From Ancylobacter novellus (lineage in GTDB: Bacteria > Pseudomonadota > Alphaproteobacteria > Rhizobiales > Methylopilaceae), in contig QFPN01000005.1 of NCBI GenBank assembly GCA_003241695.1, positions 186,001-250,000 on the forward strand: a stretch of 64,000 nt of DNA. Reading direction: 5' to 3'. The position numbers and the translations under genes were made by a program. Shown piece by piece: positions 43,914 to 52,662 of this stretch. The notes beneath the pieces are model-generated. The model was not told the origin of the DNA, did no database searches, and worked only from the letters and a program-made list of their open reading frames with translations. The first letter of the stretch is position 1; every line of letters begins with the position of its first letter.

Positions 43914-46900
43914 GGCCGCCGAAGGCAGAGGGAGCGGCGGCGCCCTCTCTCTCCTCGCCCTTCATCCTGCGCCCGATCGGGACCACGCTCCTCGCGGTCG
44001 CCGTGCTGCTGGTGGGCTTCGTGGCCTATCTGCGGCTGCCCGTCGCCTCGATGCCGAACGTCGAGTTCCCGGCGATCTTCGTCCAGGCGTCCCGTCCCGG
44101 CGCCTCGCCGGAGATCATGGCCTCGACGGTCGCGGCCCCGCTCGAACGGACTCTCGGCGCGATTTCCGGCGTGACCGAGATGAGCTCCGCCTCCTCGCTC
44201 GGCTCGACCCGCATCGCGATCCAGTTCGACCTCGGCCGGAACATCGACGACGCCGCGCGCGACGTGCAGGCGGCGCTCAACCAGGCGCAGACCGATCTTC
44301 CCTCCGACATCCCGAACCTGCCGACCTTCCGCAAGATCAACCCGGCGGCGATGCCGGTGCTGGTGCTCGCGCTCACCTCCGACACCATTCCGAAGACCGA
44401 GGTCTACGACGCCGCCGACAGCGTGCTGGTGCAGCGCCTCAGCCAGGTGGCGGGCGTCGGCGAGGTGCGGGTCGCCGGCTCCGAACAGCCCGCCGTCAGG
44501 GTGCGGCTCGATCCCGAACGCATCGCCGCGATGGGGCTCGCGCTCGACGACGTGCGCGCCGCGATCGCGACCGGCAACGTTCTGTCGCCCCTCGGCGCGC
44601 TCCAGACATCCGACCGGGAAATCGCGATCGCGCTCGACGGCGAACTGGGGCCGCGGCCCGAGAACTACCGGGACGTCGTGGTGCGGATCGCAAACGGCGC
44701 GACCGTCCGGCTCGGCGACGTCGCCGAGATCTCAGCCGGCGCGCGCGACACGCGCAACGCCGGCTGGTTCAACGGCAAGCCCGCGGTGCTGCTCTACGTG
44801 ACCAAGCAGCCCGCCGCCAACGTGCTCGAGACCGTGGACGGCGTGAAGGCGCTGCTGCCCGAGATCTCGCGCTGGATCCCGGCTGGCATCGACGTGACCG
44901 TGCTCACCGACCGCACCACGACGATCCGCGCCAGCGTCGACGACATGCAGAAGACGCTGCTGATCTCGATCGCGCTCGTGATGCTCGTCGTCTTCGCCTT
45001 CCTGCGCCGTGTCGCGCCGACCTTCGCGGCGGGGGTCACGGTGCCGCTCGCGCTCGCCGGCTCCTTCGCAGGCATGTGGGTCTTCGGCTTCTCGGTCGAC
45101 AACCTCTCGCTGATGGCGCTCGCGGTCGCGGTCGGCTTCGTGGTCGACGACGCCATCGTCATGATCGAGAACGCCTACCGCAATCTCGAGAAGGGCATGG
45201 CGCCCATGGAGGCCGCGCTCGCGGGCGCGAAGGAGATCGCCTTCACCGTTGTGGCGATCTCGCTCTCGCTCGTGGCGGCCTTCATCCCGCTCTTGTTCCT
45301 CGGCGGGCTCGCCGGCCGGCTGTTCTACGAATTCTCGATGACGCTGGTGTTCGCGATCCTCGTCTCGACGATCGTATCTCTGACCGTCACGCCAATGATT
45401 TGTGGGCAGTTGCTAAAGCGTGAGACGAGGACGGAACGGCGTGGCCTGCTTGTCCGCCTCGGCGACGCCTATGCGCGCTCGCTCGAGCTCGCCATGCGCG
45501 CTCCCTGGCTGATGGCGCTGCTGATGGTCGGAGCCGCCATATGGGCGGTGCAGCTCTATGTCTCGACGCCCAAGGGCCTGTTCCCGAACGACGACATCGG
45601 CCTGCTAAGCGCCTTCACCGAGGCGTCGCCCGACGTGTCCTTCGACGAGATGTCGGCGCTCCAGACGCGGGCCGCCGACATCATCGCCGCCGATCCGGCG
45701 GTCGAATCGGTCGCGCCCTCGCTCGGCGGCGGCCGCAGCGTCTCCAATCAGGGCCGGATCCAGATCGCGCTGAAGCCGCAGGGCGAGCGGCCGGGAATCC
45801 AGACCGTGGTCGAGCGCCTGCGGAAGCCGCTGTCGCAGATTCCGGGCCTGAGGGTCTTCCTGAGCGCGCAGCAGGAAATCCGCGCCGGCGCCCGCGAGGG
45901 CCGGGCGCAGTACCAGTTCACGCTGTGGTCGCGCGACCTACGGCAGCTTCAGGACGCAGCGGCGCAGGTGATTGAGCGGCTTCGGTCGATCGAGGGGCTG
46001 CGCGACGTCTCGACCGACCGGGAGGCGAACGGCATCGAACTCGCCATCGACATCGACCGCGAGACGGCCTCGCGGCTCGGCGTCGAGATCGGGGCGATCG
46101 ACGCCGCGCTCAACACCGCCTTCGCGCAGCGCCAGATCTCGGTGATCTACGGCCGGCGCAACCAGTACCGCGTGGTGATCGAGATCGCGCCCGAAAAATC
46201 GCGGGACTCGGCCGACGTGCTCGCGTTGCACGTGCCGGCGTCGAACGGGACGCAGGTTCCGCTCTCGGCGGTCGCGACGATGAAGCGGACCATGGCGCCG
46301 CTGGTGGTCAATCATCAGGGCCAGTATCCGTCGATCACGATCACCTACAATCTCGCGCCGAACGCCTCGGCCGGCGAGATCACGGCCGAAATCCCCCGCA
46401 TCGTCGCCGAGATGCGGCTGCCCGACGGGATCAACGCCGAGTTCGCTGGCGACGCCGCCGAACTGGCCCGCGCCGCCGGCGACCAGTCGGTCACGATCCT
46501 CGCGGCGCTGCTGGTGATCTATCTCGTGCTGGGCGTGCTCTACGAGAGCTACGTCCACCCGCTCACGATCCTGTCGACGCTGCCGCCGGCCGGACTCGGC
46601 GCGCTGCTCGCGATCAACGCGGTCGGCGACGATCTGACGGTGATGGCGCTGATCGGCATCATCCTGCTCATCGGCCTCGTGAAGAAGAACGGCATCATGC
46701 TGGTCGACTTCGCGCTCGAGGCGGAACGCTCGCGCGGGCTTTCGCCGCGCGAGGCCATTCTGGAGGCCGCTCGGGTGCGGTTCCGTCCGATCCTGATGAC
46801 GACCTTCGCCGCGCTGCTCGGCGCGCTGCCGCTCGCCTTCGGCGAAGGTCCGGGCTCGGAGCTGCGCCGACCGCTCGGGATCACGATCGTGGGCGGCCTC

Positions 46901-47011
46901 GTCGTGAGCCAGGCGCTCACCCTTTATACGACCCCGGCCATTTACCTGCTGCTGGATCGGCTGAGGCGGCGACGCAAGCGGGAGAACCGCGCGCCGCAGC
47001 CGGCGGAGTGA
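43910..47011 (+). CDS. RND multidrug efflux permease (second of a pair)
   Basis: 1033 residues starting in an ATGA overlap. The RND features are complete: SSPFILRPIGTTLLAVAVLL as the first helix, the relay aspartates in VGFVVDDAIVMIENAYRN and GLVKKNGIMLVDFALEAER in the second half. It lacks the Ser/Thr-rich insert of its partner. It is clearly homologous to the preceding gene and probably arose by duplication, as mdtB and mdtC did. Last gene of the efflux operon, convergent with the 6-phosphogluconate dehydrogenase gene. Confidence 0.95.
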   Translation: MRPPKAEGAAAPSLSSPFILRPIGTTLLAVAVLLVGFVAYLRLPVASMPNVEFPAIFVQASRPGASPEIMASTVAAPLERTLGAISGVTEMSSASSLGSTRIAIQFDLGRNIDDAARDVQAALNQAQTDLPSDIPNLPTFRKINPAAMPVLVLALTSDTIPKTEVYDAADSVLVQRLSQVAGVGEVRVAGSEQPAVRVRLDPERIAAMGLALDDVRAAIATGNVLSPLGALQTSDREIAIALDGELGPRPENYRDVVVRIANGATVRLGDVAEISAGARDTRNAGWFNGKPAVLLYVTKQPAANVLETVDGVKALLPEISRWIPAGIDVTVLTDRTTTIRASVDDMQKTLLISIALVMLVVFAFLRRVAPTFAAGVTVPLALAGSFAGMWVFGFSVDNLSLMALAVAVGFVVDDAIVMIENAYRNLEKGMAPMEAALAGAKEIAFTVVAISLSLVAAFIPLLFLGGLAGRLFYEFSMTLVFAILVSTIVSLTVTPMICGQLLKRETRTERRGLLVRLGDAYARSLELAMRAPWLMALLMVGAAIWAVQLYVSTPKGLFPNDDIGLLSAFTEASPDVSFDEMSALQTRAADIIAADPAVESVAPSLGGGRSVSNQGRIQIALKPQGERPGIQTVVERLRKPLSQIPGLRVFLSAQQEIRAGAREGRAQYQFTLWSRDLRQLQDAAAQVIERLRSIEGLRDVSTDREANGIELAIDIDRETASRLGVEIGAIDAALNTAFAQRQISVIYGRRNQYRVVIEIAPEKSRDSADVLALHVPASNGTQVPLSAVATMKRTMAPLVVNHQGQYPSITITYNLAPNASAGEITAEIPRIVAEMRLPDGINAEFAGDAAELARAAGDQSVTILAALLVIYLVLGVLYESYVHPLTILSTLPPAGLGALLAINAVGDDLTVMALIGIILLIGLVKKNGIMLVDFALEAERSRGLSPREAILEAARVRFRPILMTTFAALLGALPLAFGEGPGSELRRPLGITIVGGLVVSQALTLYTTPAIYLLLDRLRRRRKRENRAPQPAE

Positions 47012-47078
47012 GGCGAAGCGGCTCGCGTCGTCCCGCATTGCCGATCGCCGAGCCGTGATGACGCCCCGGTCCCTCGCC

Positions 47079-48086
47079 TCAGGTCTTCGATTCCTGCTTC
47101 TCGCCCACGCCCTTCGGCGCTTCGGCGTGGCCGCCGAACTGGAAGCGCATCGCCGAAAGCAGCCGGTCTGCGAAGGTGTTCTCCTGCCGCGACCGGAAGC
47201 GCGCGAAGAGAGCCGTCGCCAGCACGTCGACCGGAACCGCCTCCTCGATCGCGGCCTCGATCGTCCAGCGGCCCTCGCCTGAATCCGCGACGCGCCCTTC
47301 AAAGCCCTGCAGCTCGCCGTCTCCAGCCAGCGCCGAGGCCGTGAGGTCGAGGAGCCAGGACGACACCACGCTGCCGCGCCGCCAAACCTCTGCAATGTCG
47401 GCGACATCGAGGTCGAAGCGGCGGTCGTCGGGCAGGCTCGGCGAGGCCTTGCTCTTCAGCACGTCGAAGCCTTCGGCGTAGGCCTGCATCAGGCCGTATT
47501 CGATGCCGTTGTGGACCATCTTCACGAAGTGGCCGGAGCCGGTCGGCCCGCAATGCATATAGCCTTCGAGCACGCGGGGATCGCGGCCCTCGCGCTTCGG
47601 CGTCTCGGGGATGTCGCCGCGGCCGGGCGCGAGCGTCCGGAAGATCGGATCGAGCTGTTCGACGGCCTCCTTGTCTCCGCCGATCATGAGGCAGTAGCCG
47701 CGTTCCCGGCCCCACACGCCGCCGGACGTTCCGACGTCGAGATAGTGGATCCCCCTCTCCTTCAGCGCCGTCCCGCGGGCGATGTCGTCCTTGTAGAAGG
47801 AGTTGCCGCCGTCGATGATCACGTCGCCGGCCGACATCGCCGCGCCGAGCGCCTCGACCGCGTCGGCGGTGATCTTGCCCTCCGGGAGCATCACCCAGAC
47901 GGCGCGCGGCGCGGGCAGCGCCTTCAGCATCTCTTCGATCGAGTTCGCGGGCGTCGCGCCTTCGGCGGCGAGAGCCTCAACCGCCTTTTCGCTGACGTCG
48001 AAAACCACGCAGCCGTGGCCGGCGTCCATCAGACGCCGCACGATGTTGCCGCCCATCCGGCCGAGGCCGATCACTCCGATGTCCAT
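47079..48086 (-). CDS. gnd: 6-phosphogluconate dehydrogenase, decarboxylating (short form)
   Basis: 335 residues, the short YqeC/GndA-type enzyme, usually NAD-preferring in methylotrophs. It has the Rossmann motif GLGRMGGNIVRRLMDAGH, IIDGGNSFYKDD, YLDVGTSGGVWG and the catalytic lysine block GSGHFVKMVHNGIEYG. It oxidises 6-phosphogluconate to ribulose-5-phosphate. The start MDIGVIGLG was chosen, as 18 residues before it are not conserved. No zwf or pgl gene is adjacent. Confidence 0.93.
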   Translation of the reverse strand: MDIGVIGLGRMGGNIVRRLMDAGHGCVVFDVSEKAVEALAAEGATPANSIEEMLKALPAPRAVWVMLPEGKITADAVEALGAAMSAGDVIIDGGNSFYKDDIARGTALKERGIHYLDVGTSGGVWGRERGYCLMIGGDKEAVEQLDPIFRTLAPGRGDIPETPKREGRDPRVLEGYMHCGPTGSGHFVKMVHNGIEYGLMQAYAEGFDVLKSKASPSLPDDRRFDLDVADIAEVWRRGSVVSSWLLDLTASALAGDGELQGFEGRVADSGEGRWTIEAAIEEAVPVDVLATALFARFRSRQENTFADRLLSAMRFQFGGHAEAPKGVGEKQESKT

Positions 48087-48304
48087 GATGTCGTCCCATG
48101 TTCGGGCCGCGCGCCCGGTCTCCGCTCGCGTCCGCAACATATCGCCCGGAGCCCGATCGTCGAGCGCGAGCGCAGCCGCAGGGGCGATGCGTCGAAAGGT
48201 TCGCGGAGACGCGGCGGATCCGGGATTGACGCAGCCGCGGAGAAAGCGCTGATCTTCTCAAAAGGCCCTTAGAGAACGGGCCGCAAGAAGACGTCGGAGG
48301 AGAC

Positions 48305-48379
48305 ATGGCGTTCGCCGCCGCACAGAACCGCCCCTGTCCGACGCCGCATCGTCGGGCCGCAGCGGCGGATCGCGCATGA
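48305..48379 (+). CDS. 24-codon leader ORF of the moxR operon
   Basis: An ATG at 48305 follows a strong GGAGGAG ribosome-binding sequence (48296-48302). The frame encodes 24 residues (starts MAFAAAQNRPCPTP, rich in Ala/Arg/Pro) and stops with TGA at 48377-48379, overlapping the moxR ATG by four bases (ATGA). moxR itself has no good ribosome-binding site. Translation of this peptide is therefore likely to deliver ribosomes to moxR. A weak hairpin (GGCCC/GGGCC, 48264-48282) lies just upstream. The rest of the 48087-48304 gap shows nothing recognisable. Confidence 0.55.
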   Translation: MAFAAAQNRPCPTPHRRAAAADRA

Positions 48380-49368
48380 CGCTTCGCAACGCGACCGCCG
48401 AGGCTCCCGGCGACGACCTTCGCGCTCGTTTCGCCGCGCTCCGGGACGGTCTCGAAGCCGGGCTGATCGGCGCTTCGGGACTCGTCGAGCGCCTGCTCAT
48501 CGGCCTGCTCACCGGCGGCCATGTTCTCGTCGAGGGCGCGCCGGGCCTCGCCAAGACTCGGGCGGTGAAGCGCCTGTCGGCCGGGCTCGAAGCCTCCTTC
48601 GCCAGAATTCAGTGCACGCCGGACCTGATGCCGGCGGACCTCACCGGCACGACGGTGTGGCGTCCGGATCAGGGGCGTTTCGAGTTCCTGTCCGGCCCGA
48701 TCTTCCATTCGCTGGTGCTGGTCGACGAGATCAACCGCGCCCCGCCCAAGGTGCAGTCGGCGCTGCTCGAAGCCATGGCCGAGGGCCAGGTGACCGCCGG
48801 CGCGAACACCTATCCCCTGCCCGACCCCTTCATGGTGGTGGCGACCCAGAACCCGATCGAGCACGAGGGCACCTTTCCGCTGCCCGAGGCGCAGCTCGAC
48901 CGGTTCCTGCTCCATGTGGTGGTCGGCCTGCCCGATCAGGCGTCGGAGCGGCGCATCCTCGACCTCGTCGAGCGCGAGACCTCGGGCGAGGAGCAGGCCA
49001 TGCCCGTCCGTCTCTCCGCAGACGAGGTCCGCCGCGCCCGGCGCGAGGTCGCGAGCGTCCATCTCGCGCCGGCGCTCAAGGACTACATCGTGCGCATCGT
49101 GGCCGCGACCCGCGACGCCGACGCGGCGCCGGACGTCAGGCGCGCGATCGAATATCCGGTCTCGCCGCGCGGCACGCTCTCGCTCGCCGCGGCCGCGAAG
49201 GCCCGCGCCTATCTCAACGGCCGCGACCACGCCACTCCGGACGACGTCGCGGATCTCGCCGCCGACGCGCTGGCGCACCGGCTGGTCCTGACCTGGCGCG
49301 CCGCAGCCGACGGACGCACCGCGCGCGACCTCGTCGGCCCGCTGCTCGACGCCGTGAGGCCGGTGTGA
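48376..49368 (+). CDS. moxR: MoxR-family AAA+ ATPase
   Basis: 330 residues. Walker A GAPGLAKT is at residues 54-61 and Walker B LVLVDEINRAPPKVQSALLE near 114-133. The MoxR sensor block TQNPIEHEGTFPLPEAQLDR follows. MoxR ATPases act as chaperones that, with VWA proteins, mature metal enzymes or complexes; in methylotrophs a homologue helps calcium insertion into methanol dehydrogenase. No dehydrogenase gene is nearby, so the client is unknown. First full gene of a six-gene unit. Confidence 0.94.
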   Translation: MTLRNATAEAPGDDLRARFAALRDGLEAGLIGASGLVERLLIGLLTGGHVLVEGAPGLAKTRAVKRLSAGLEASFARIQCTPDLMPADLTGTTVWRPDQGRFEFLSGPIFHSLVLVDEINRAPPKVQSALLEAMAEGQVTAGANTYPLPDPFMVVATQNPIEHEGTFPLPEAQLDRFLLHVVVGLPDQASERRILDLVERETSGEEQAMPVRLSADEVRRARREVASVHLAPALKDYIVRIVAATRDADAAPDVRRAIEYPVSPRGTLSLAAAAKARAYLNGRDHATPDDVADLAADALAHRLVLTWRAAADGRTARDLVGPLLDAVRPV

Positions 49369-49393
49369 ACCGAGCGGACGGCGAGCAACGCTG

Positions 49394-50290
49394 ATGGAAG
49401 CCGTCGCCGTTCCCGGCGTCGATCTCGACGCGCAGGCGCTGATGGGGCTGCGCCGGCTCGCGGGGCGGTCGGCGCGCTTCGGCGAGCGTCGCCTGCCCGC
49501 GCGCCCCGGCGGCGTCGTCACCCGCCGGCGGGGGCGCGGCAGCGAGGTCGACGACGTCCGTCTCTGGACCGACGGCGACGACATCCGACACATCGACAAG
49601 AACGCCACCGCGCGCACCGGCGAGCTTCACGTCCGCACCTTCCGTGACGAGCGTGAGCGGGCGGTTCTGCTTGTCGCGGATTTTCGGCCCGCGATGCTGT
49701 TCGGCACCCGGCGGGCCTTCCGCTCGGTCGCGGCCGCCGAAGCGCTCGCGATCGTGGGCTGGCGCGCAGCGGCCGAGGGCGGCCGGATCGGCCTGCTCGC
49801 CGTCGGGACCGGAGACCCCGCCTTCGTACGGCCGAAGGGCGGGGAGCGGGCCATGAGCGCGGTGATCGGCGTCATGGCCCGCGCGCACGCCGAAGCGTTG
49901 TCCGAGGCCGATCGCTCCGACCCGCCGCTCGACGCCGCGCTCGAGACCGCGGTCGGCGCCCTGCCGCGCGGCGGGCACCTGATCCTCGCAAGCGGCCTCG
50001 ACGAACCGGGTCCGCGCTTCGACGACGTGCTGAGGGCGGCGCGGGCGCGCGTTCAGGTCACCGTCCTCCTCGTCGCCGACGCGTTCGAGCGCTCCGCCCC
50101 GGCCGGCGCCTACGCCTTCATGACGCGATCCGGCCGTGCGGGGTGGCTCGGCGGACGTCGCCGGGAGCCTGAGCAGGATCCGCGCCGCGCGCGGCTCGTG
50201 TCCCTCGGCGTGCCGGTCGTGCCGGTGGACGCCGCCGACGGACCGGAGCGCGTCGCGCCGCTGCTGGAGCGCCTCGATGCCGCCCGCTGA
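49394..50290 (+). CDS. DUF58-domain protein (MxaS/YeaD-like)
   Basis: 298 residues with the DUF58 signature around DIRHIDKNATARTGELHVRT (about residues 57-76) followed by a VWA-like fold (VLLVADFRPAMLFGTRR). Its genetic place after moxR matches mxaS in mxa clusters and the DUF58 gene of bat operons. Its C-terminus overlaps the next gene by 14 bases. The role is a likely partner of the MoxR ATPase. Confidence 0.88.
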   Translation: MEAVAVPGVDLDAQALMGLRRLAGRSARFGERRLPARPGGVVTRRRGRGSEVDDVRLWTDGDDIRHIDKNATARTGELHVRTFRDERERAVLLVADFRPAMLFGTRRAFRSVAAAEALAIVGWRAAAEGGRIGLLAVGTGDPAFVRPKGGERAMSAVIGVMARAHAEALSEADRSDPPLDAALETAVGALPRGGHLILASGLDEPGPRFDDVLRAARARVQVTVLLVADAFERSAPAGAYAFMTRSGRAGWLGGRRREPEQDPRRARLVSLGVPVVPVDAADGPERVAPLLERLDAAR

Positions 50291-50735
50291 CCCTCTCGAA
50301 GGGCTGCGGACCATCCGCCTGCCGCCAGAGGCGGCGGCCCCGTGGTCGGACCTCGGCTTCGCGGTCGCGGCCGGGCTGCTTGCAGCGCTGATCCTGTCGC
50401 TCGTCGCCCGCATGTTCCTCAAGCCTCGCCGATCGCTCCGGCGCTCGGCCATGGAGGCTTTCGCGGCGGCGGCGGCGCTGCCGGTCGACGAGCGCCGCGC
50501 CGCGCAGGCCGCGCTGCTGCGGCGCGTCGTCCGAACGGTCGAGGGCGACGCCGCGGCCCGCGCGACGGGAGCCGCCTGGGCCGAGACGCTCGACCGGACG
50601 TTCTCGACGGATCTCTTCAGCAAGGGCGCCGGCGGCGTCTTCGTGGACGGCCTGTATGCCCGACCGGCGGCGACAGGCGACGGCGACGCGCTGGACCGGC
50701 GGCTCGGCGCGCTCATCGCCGGGCTGAGGCGCTAG
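50277..50735 (+). CDS. DUF4381-like membrane protein
   Basis: 152 residues. A membrane helix (DLGFAVAAGLLAALILSLVA, residues 25-44) divides a short outside segment (PLEGLRTIRLP) from a cytoplasmic helical domain of about 100 residues. The segment PLEGLRxIRLPxxxxPW is typical of the DUF4381 proteins that sit between DUF58 and VWA genes in bat operons. It is also comparable in position to mxaA of mxa clusters, but is much shorter than MxaA. Confidence 0.78.
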   Translation: MPPADPLEGLRTIRLPPEAAAPWSDLGFAVAAGLLAALILSLVARMFLKPRRSLRRSAMEAFAAAAALPVDERRAAQAALLRRVVRTVEGDAAARATGAAWAETLDRTFSTDLFSKGAGGVFVDGLYARPAATGDGDALDRRLGALIAGLRR

Positions 50736-50740
50736 CGGCC

Positions 50741-51727
50741 ATGTGGCAGCTGCCCGTTCTGCAGTTCTGGAGCTGGCATCTCGCGACGCCGCTCGCCTTG
50801 CTGTTGCTGCCGCTGCCGCTCCTCGCCGCGCGGCTGCTGCCGCCCGACGGACGCGCGAGCGGCGCGCTGCGCGTGCCGGGCGTGATCGCGGCGTCGCACG
50901 GCGTCTCAGACGCCGCGCCCGCCGCCGGCGGCGACCGCCGGATTCTGGCGTGGATCGCCTGGGCCGCGCTCGTCCTAGCGCTCGCCGGTCCCCGCATCGT
51001 GCTGCCGGCGGAAGCGCTTCCCGCCACCGGCCGCGACCTGATGGTCACGCTCGACCTGTCGGGCTCGATGGAGCGGACCGACTTCCTCCTCGACGGAAAG
51101 ACCGCGCGCCGGCTCGACGCCATGAGGTCGGCGGCCCGGACCTTCATCCGCGGGCGGAGCGGCGACCGCATCGGCCTCATCGCCTATGCGGACCAGGCCG
51201 CGGTCGTCTCTCCGCCGAGCTACGACGTCGCGGCGACCGCCAAGGCGCTCGACGGCTTCGCCATCGGCCTCGTCGGCCGTTCGACCGCGATCGGCGACGG
51301 GCTCGGCCTCGCGCTTCGCCGGCTGTCCAAGGCGGACGCCCGGTCCCGCGTCGTGCTGTTGCTGTCGGACGGCGTGAACAACGCCGGCGTTTCGGCGCCG
51401 CGCGACGTCGCCAACCTAGCGAAGGACATGGGAGTGCGGGTGCACACCATCGCGATGGGACCGCGTGACCTCTCCGAGGCCAACGACAATCCCGACGTGG
51501 TCGACGTCCAGACGCTTAAGGACATCGCGTCGGCCACCGGGGGCCAGACCTTCCGCGTGAAGACCACGGAAGACCTCGACGCCGCGATGAAGGCGATCGA
51601 CGAGATCGAACCGACCCGCAGCCTTGCCCCGCCTGCCCCGATCTGGCGCGAGATCTGGCCGTGGCCCGCGGCGCTCGCATTCTTTGCGACGGCCGCCGCG
51701 GCGCTGGCGCGGAGGCGTGGCGCATGA
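50741..51727 (+). CDS. VWA-domain membrane protein (BatA/MxaC-like)
   Basis: 328 residues. Two N-terminal membrane helices (TPLALLLLPLPLLAARLL and AWIAWAALVLALAGP) precede a von Willebrand A domain with an intact MIDAS (TLDLSGSMERTDF; LLLSDGVNNAG). A C-terminal helix follows after PIWREIWPWPAALAFF. The layout matches BatA and MxaC. It should present a metal-dependent adhesion site on the outer face of the membrane. It overlaps the next VWA gene by four bases. Confidence 0.9.
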   Translation: MWQLPVLQFWSWHLATPLALLLLPLPLLAARLLPPDGRASGALRVPGVIAASHGVSDAAPAAGGDRRILAWIAWAALVLALAGPRIVLPAEALPATGRDLMVTLDLSGSMERTDFLLDGKTARRLDAMRSAARTFIRGRSGDRIGLIAYADQAAVVSPPSYDVAATAKALDGFAIGLVGRSTAIGDGLGLALRRLSKADARSRVVLLLSDGVNNAGVSAPRDVANLAKDMGVRVHTIAMGPRDLSEANDNPDVVDVQTLKDIASATGGQTFRVKTTEDLDAAMKAIDEIEPTRSLAPPAPIWREIWPWPAALAFFATAAAALARRRGA

Positions 51728-52659
51728 TCGAGCCTTTCGGCTTGGAGCTGCTTCGCCCATGGTGGCTGCTCGGCCTGCCGGCCGCGGGCGCACTGGCCTT
51801 CGTCGCGGCGCGACGATCGGGAGGCGTCGGCGACTGGCGGCGCGCCGTCGATCCCCACCTTCTCGACGCGATCGCCCGGCGCGGCGGCGTGGTCGCGGGA
51901 AAAGGCCGAGGCCCCATTGCGGCTGCCGTCACGGCCTTCATCATCGTCCTCGCACTCGTCGGCCCCGCGACCGAACGCGGCGACGCCTCGACGTTCCGCA
52001 ATCTCGACACGGTCATGGTCGTCCTCGACCTGTCGCGCTCGGTCGCCGAAAGCCCGCAGTTCCGGGACGCCAGGATCGCGGCTCTCGCCGCGGCCGACGC
52101 CGCCTCCTCGCGGCAGGTCGCCGTGATCGCCTATGCGGGCGACGCCTATCTGGTCGCGCCGCCCACGACCGACAGAGACGGCCTCGAAACGACGCTGTTC
52201 GCGCTCGACGGCCAGACCGTGCCGGATCCCGGCAGCGTTCCCTCGCGCGCGCTCGGCCTCGCGCGGCGCACCCTGAAGGAGGCGGGCGCGGTCGCGGCCG
52301 ACGTCGTGCTGATCTCCGACGGCGGCGGGATCGACGAAGGAACCCGCAACGAGGCGCGCGGTCTCGCGGCGGACGGCCACGCCCTGCATGTCCTGTTCGT
52401 CGAGCCGAAGTCCGCGGAGGACGCGCCTCCGGGGCCGAAGCCCACCGGGCGCCCGGAGCTGGACGCCCTCGCCGCCCTCGGCGGCGGCGCGGCCGCAGAG
52501 GCGGCGCAACCCGAAGTCGTCGATCAGCGGCTCGCGAGCCGGCCGGCCGAGCGGCTCGAACGCAGCGCCTATTCGTCCCTGCTCTGGCAGGATTACGGAC
52601 GGTGGCTGCTCGCGCTCGCCGTCTTTCCGGCGCTGCTCCTGTTCCGGCGAGGAGGCTAG
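51724..52659 (+). CDS. Second VWA-domain membrane protein (BatB/MxaL-like)
   Basis: 311 residues. N-terminal helices (RPWWLLGLPAAGALAFVAA and IAAAVTAFIIVLALVGPAT) precede a VWA domain with MIDAS VVLDLSRSVAESPQF and VLISDGGGIDEGTR. A C-terminal helix (WLLALAVFPALLLFRRGG) ends the protein. The MIDAS DxSxS is intact. It follows the first VWA protein in an ATGA overlap, so the two are likely made in equal amounts. Confidence 0.9.
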   Translation: MIEPFGLELLRPWWLLGLPAAGALAFVAARRSGGVGDWRRAVDPHLLDAIARRGGVVAGKGRGPIAAAVTAFIIVLALVGPATERGDASTFRNLDTVMVVLDLSRSVAESPQFRDARIAALAAADAASSRQVAVIAYAGDAYLVAPPTTDRDGLETTLFALDGQTVPDPGSVPSRALGLARRTLKEAGAVAADVVLISDGGGIDEGTRNEARGLAADGHALHVLFVEPKSAEDAPPGPKPTGRPELDALAALGGGAAAEAAQPEVVDQRLASRPAERLERSAYSSLLWQDYGRWLLALAVFPALLLFRRGG

Positions 52660-52662
52660 GCG

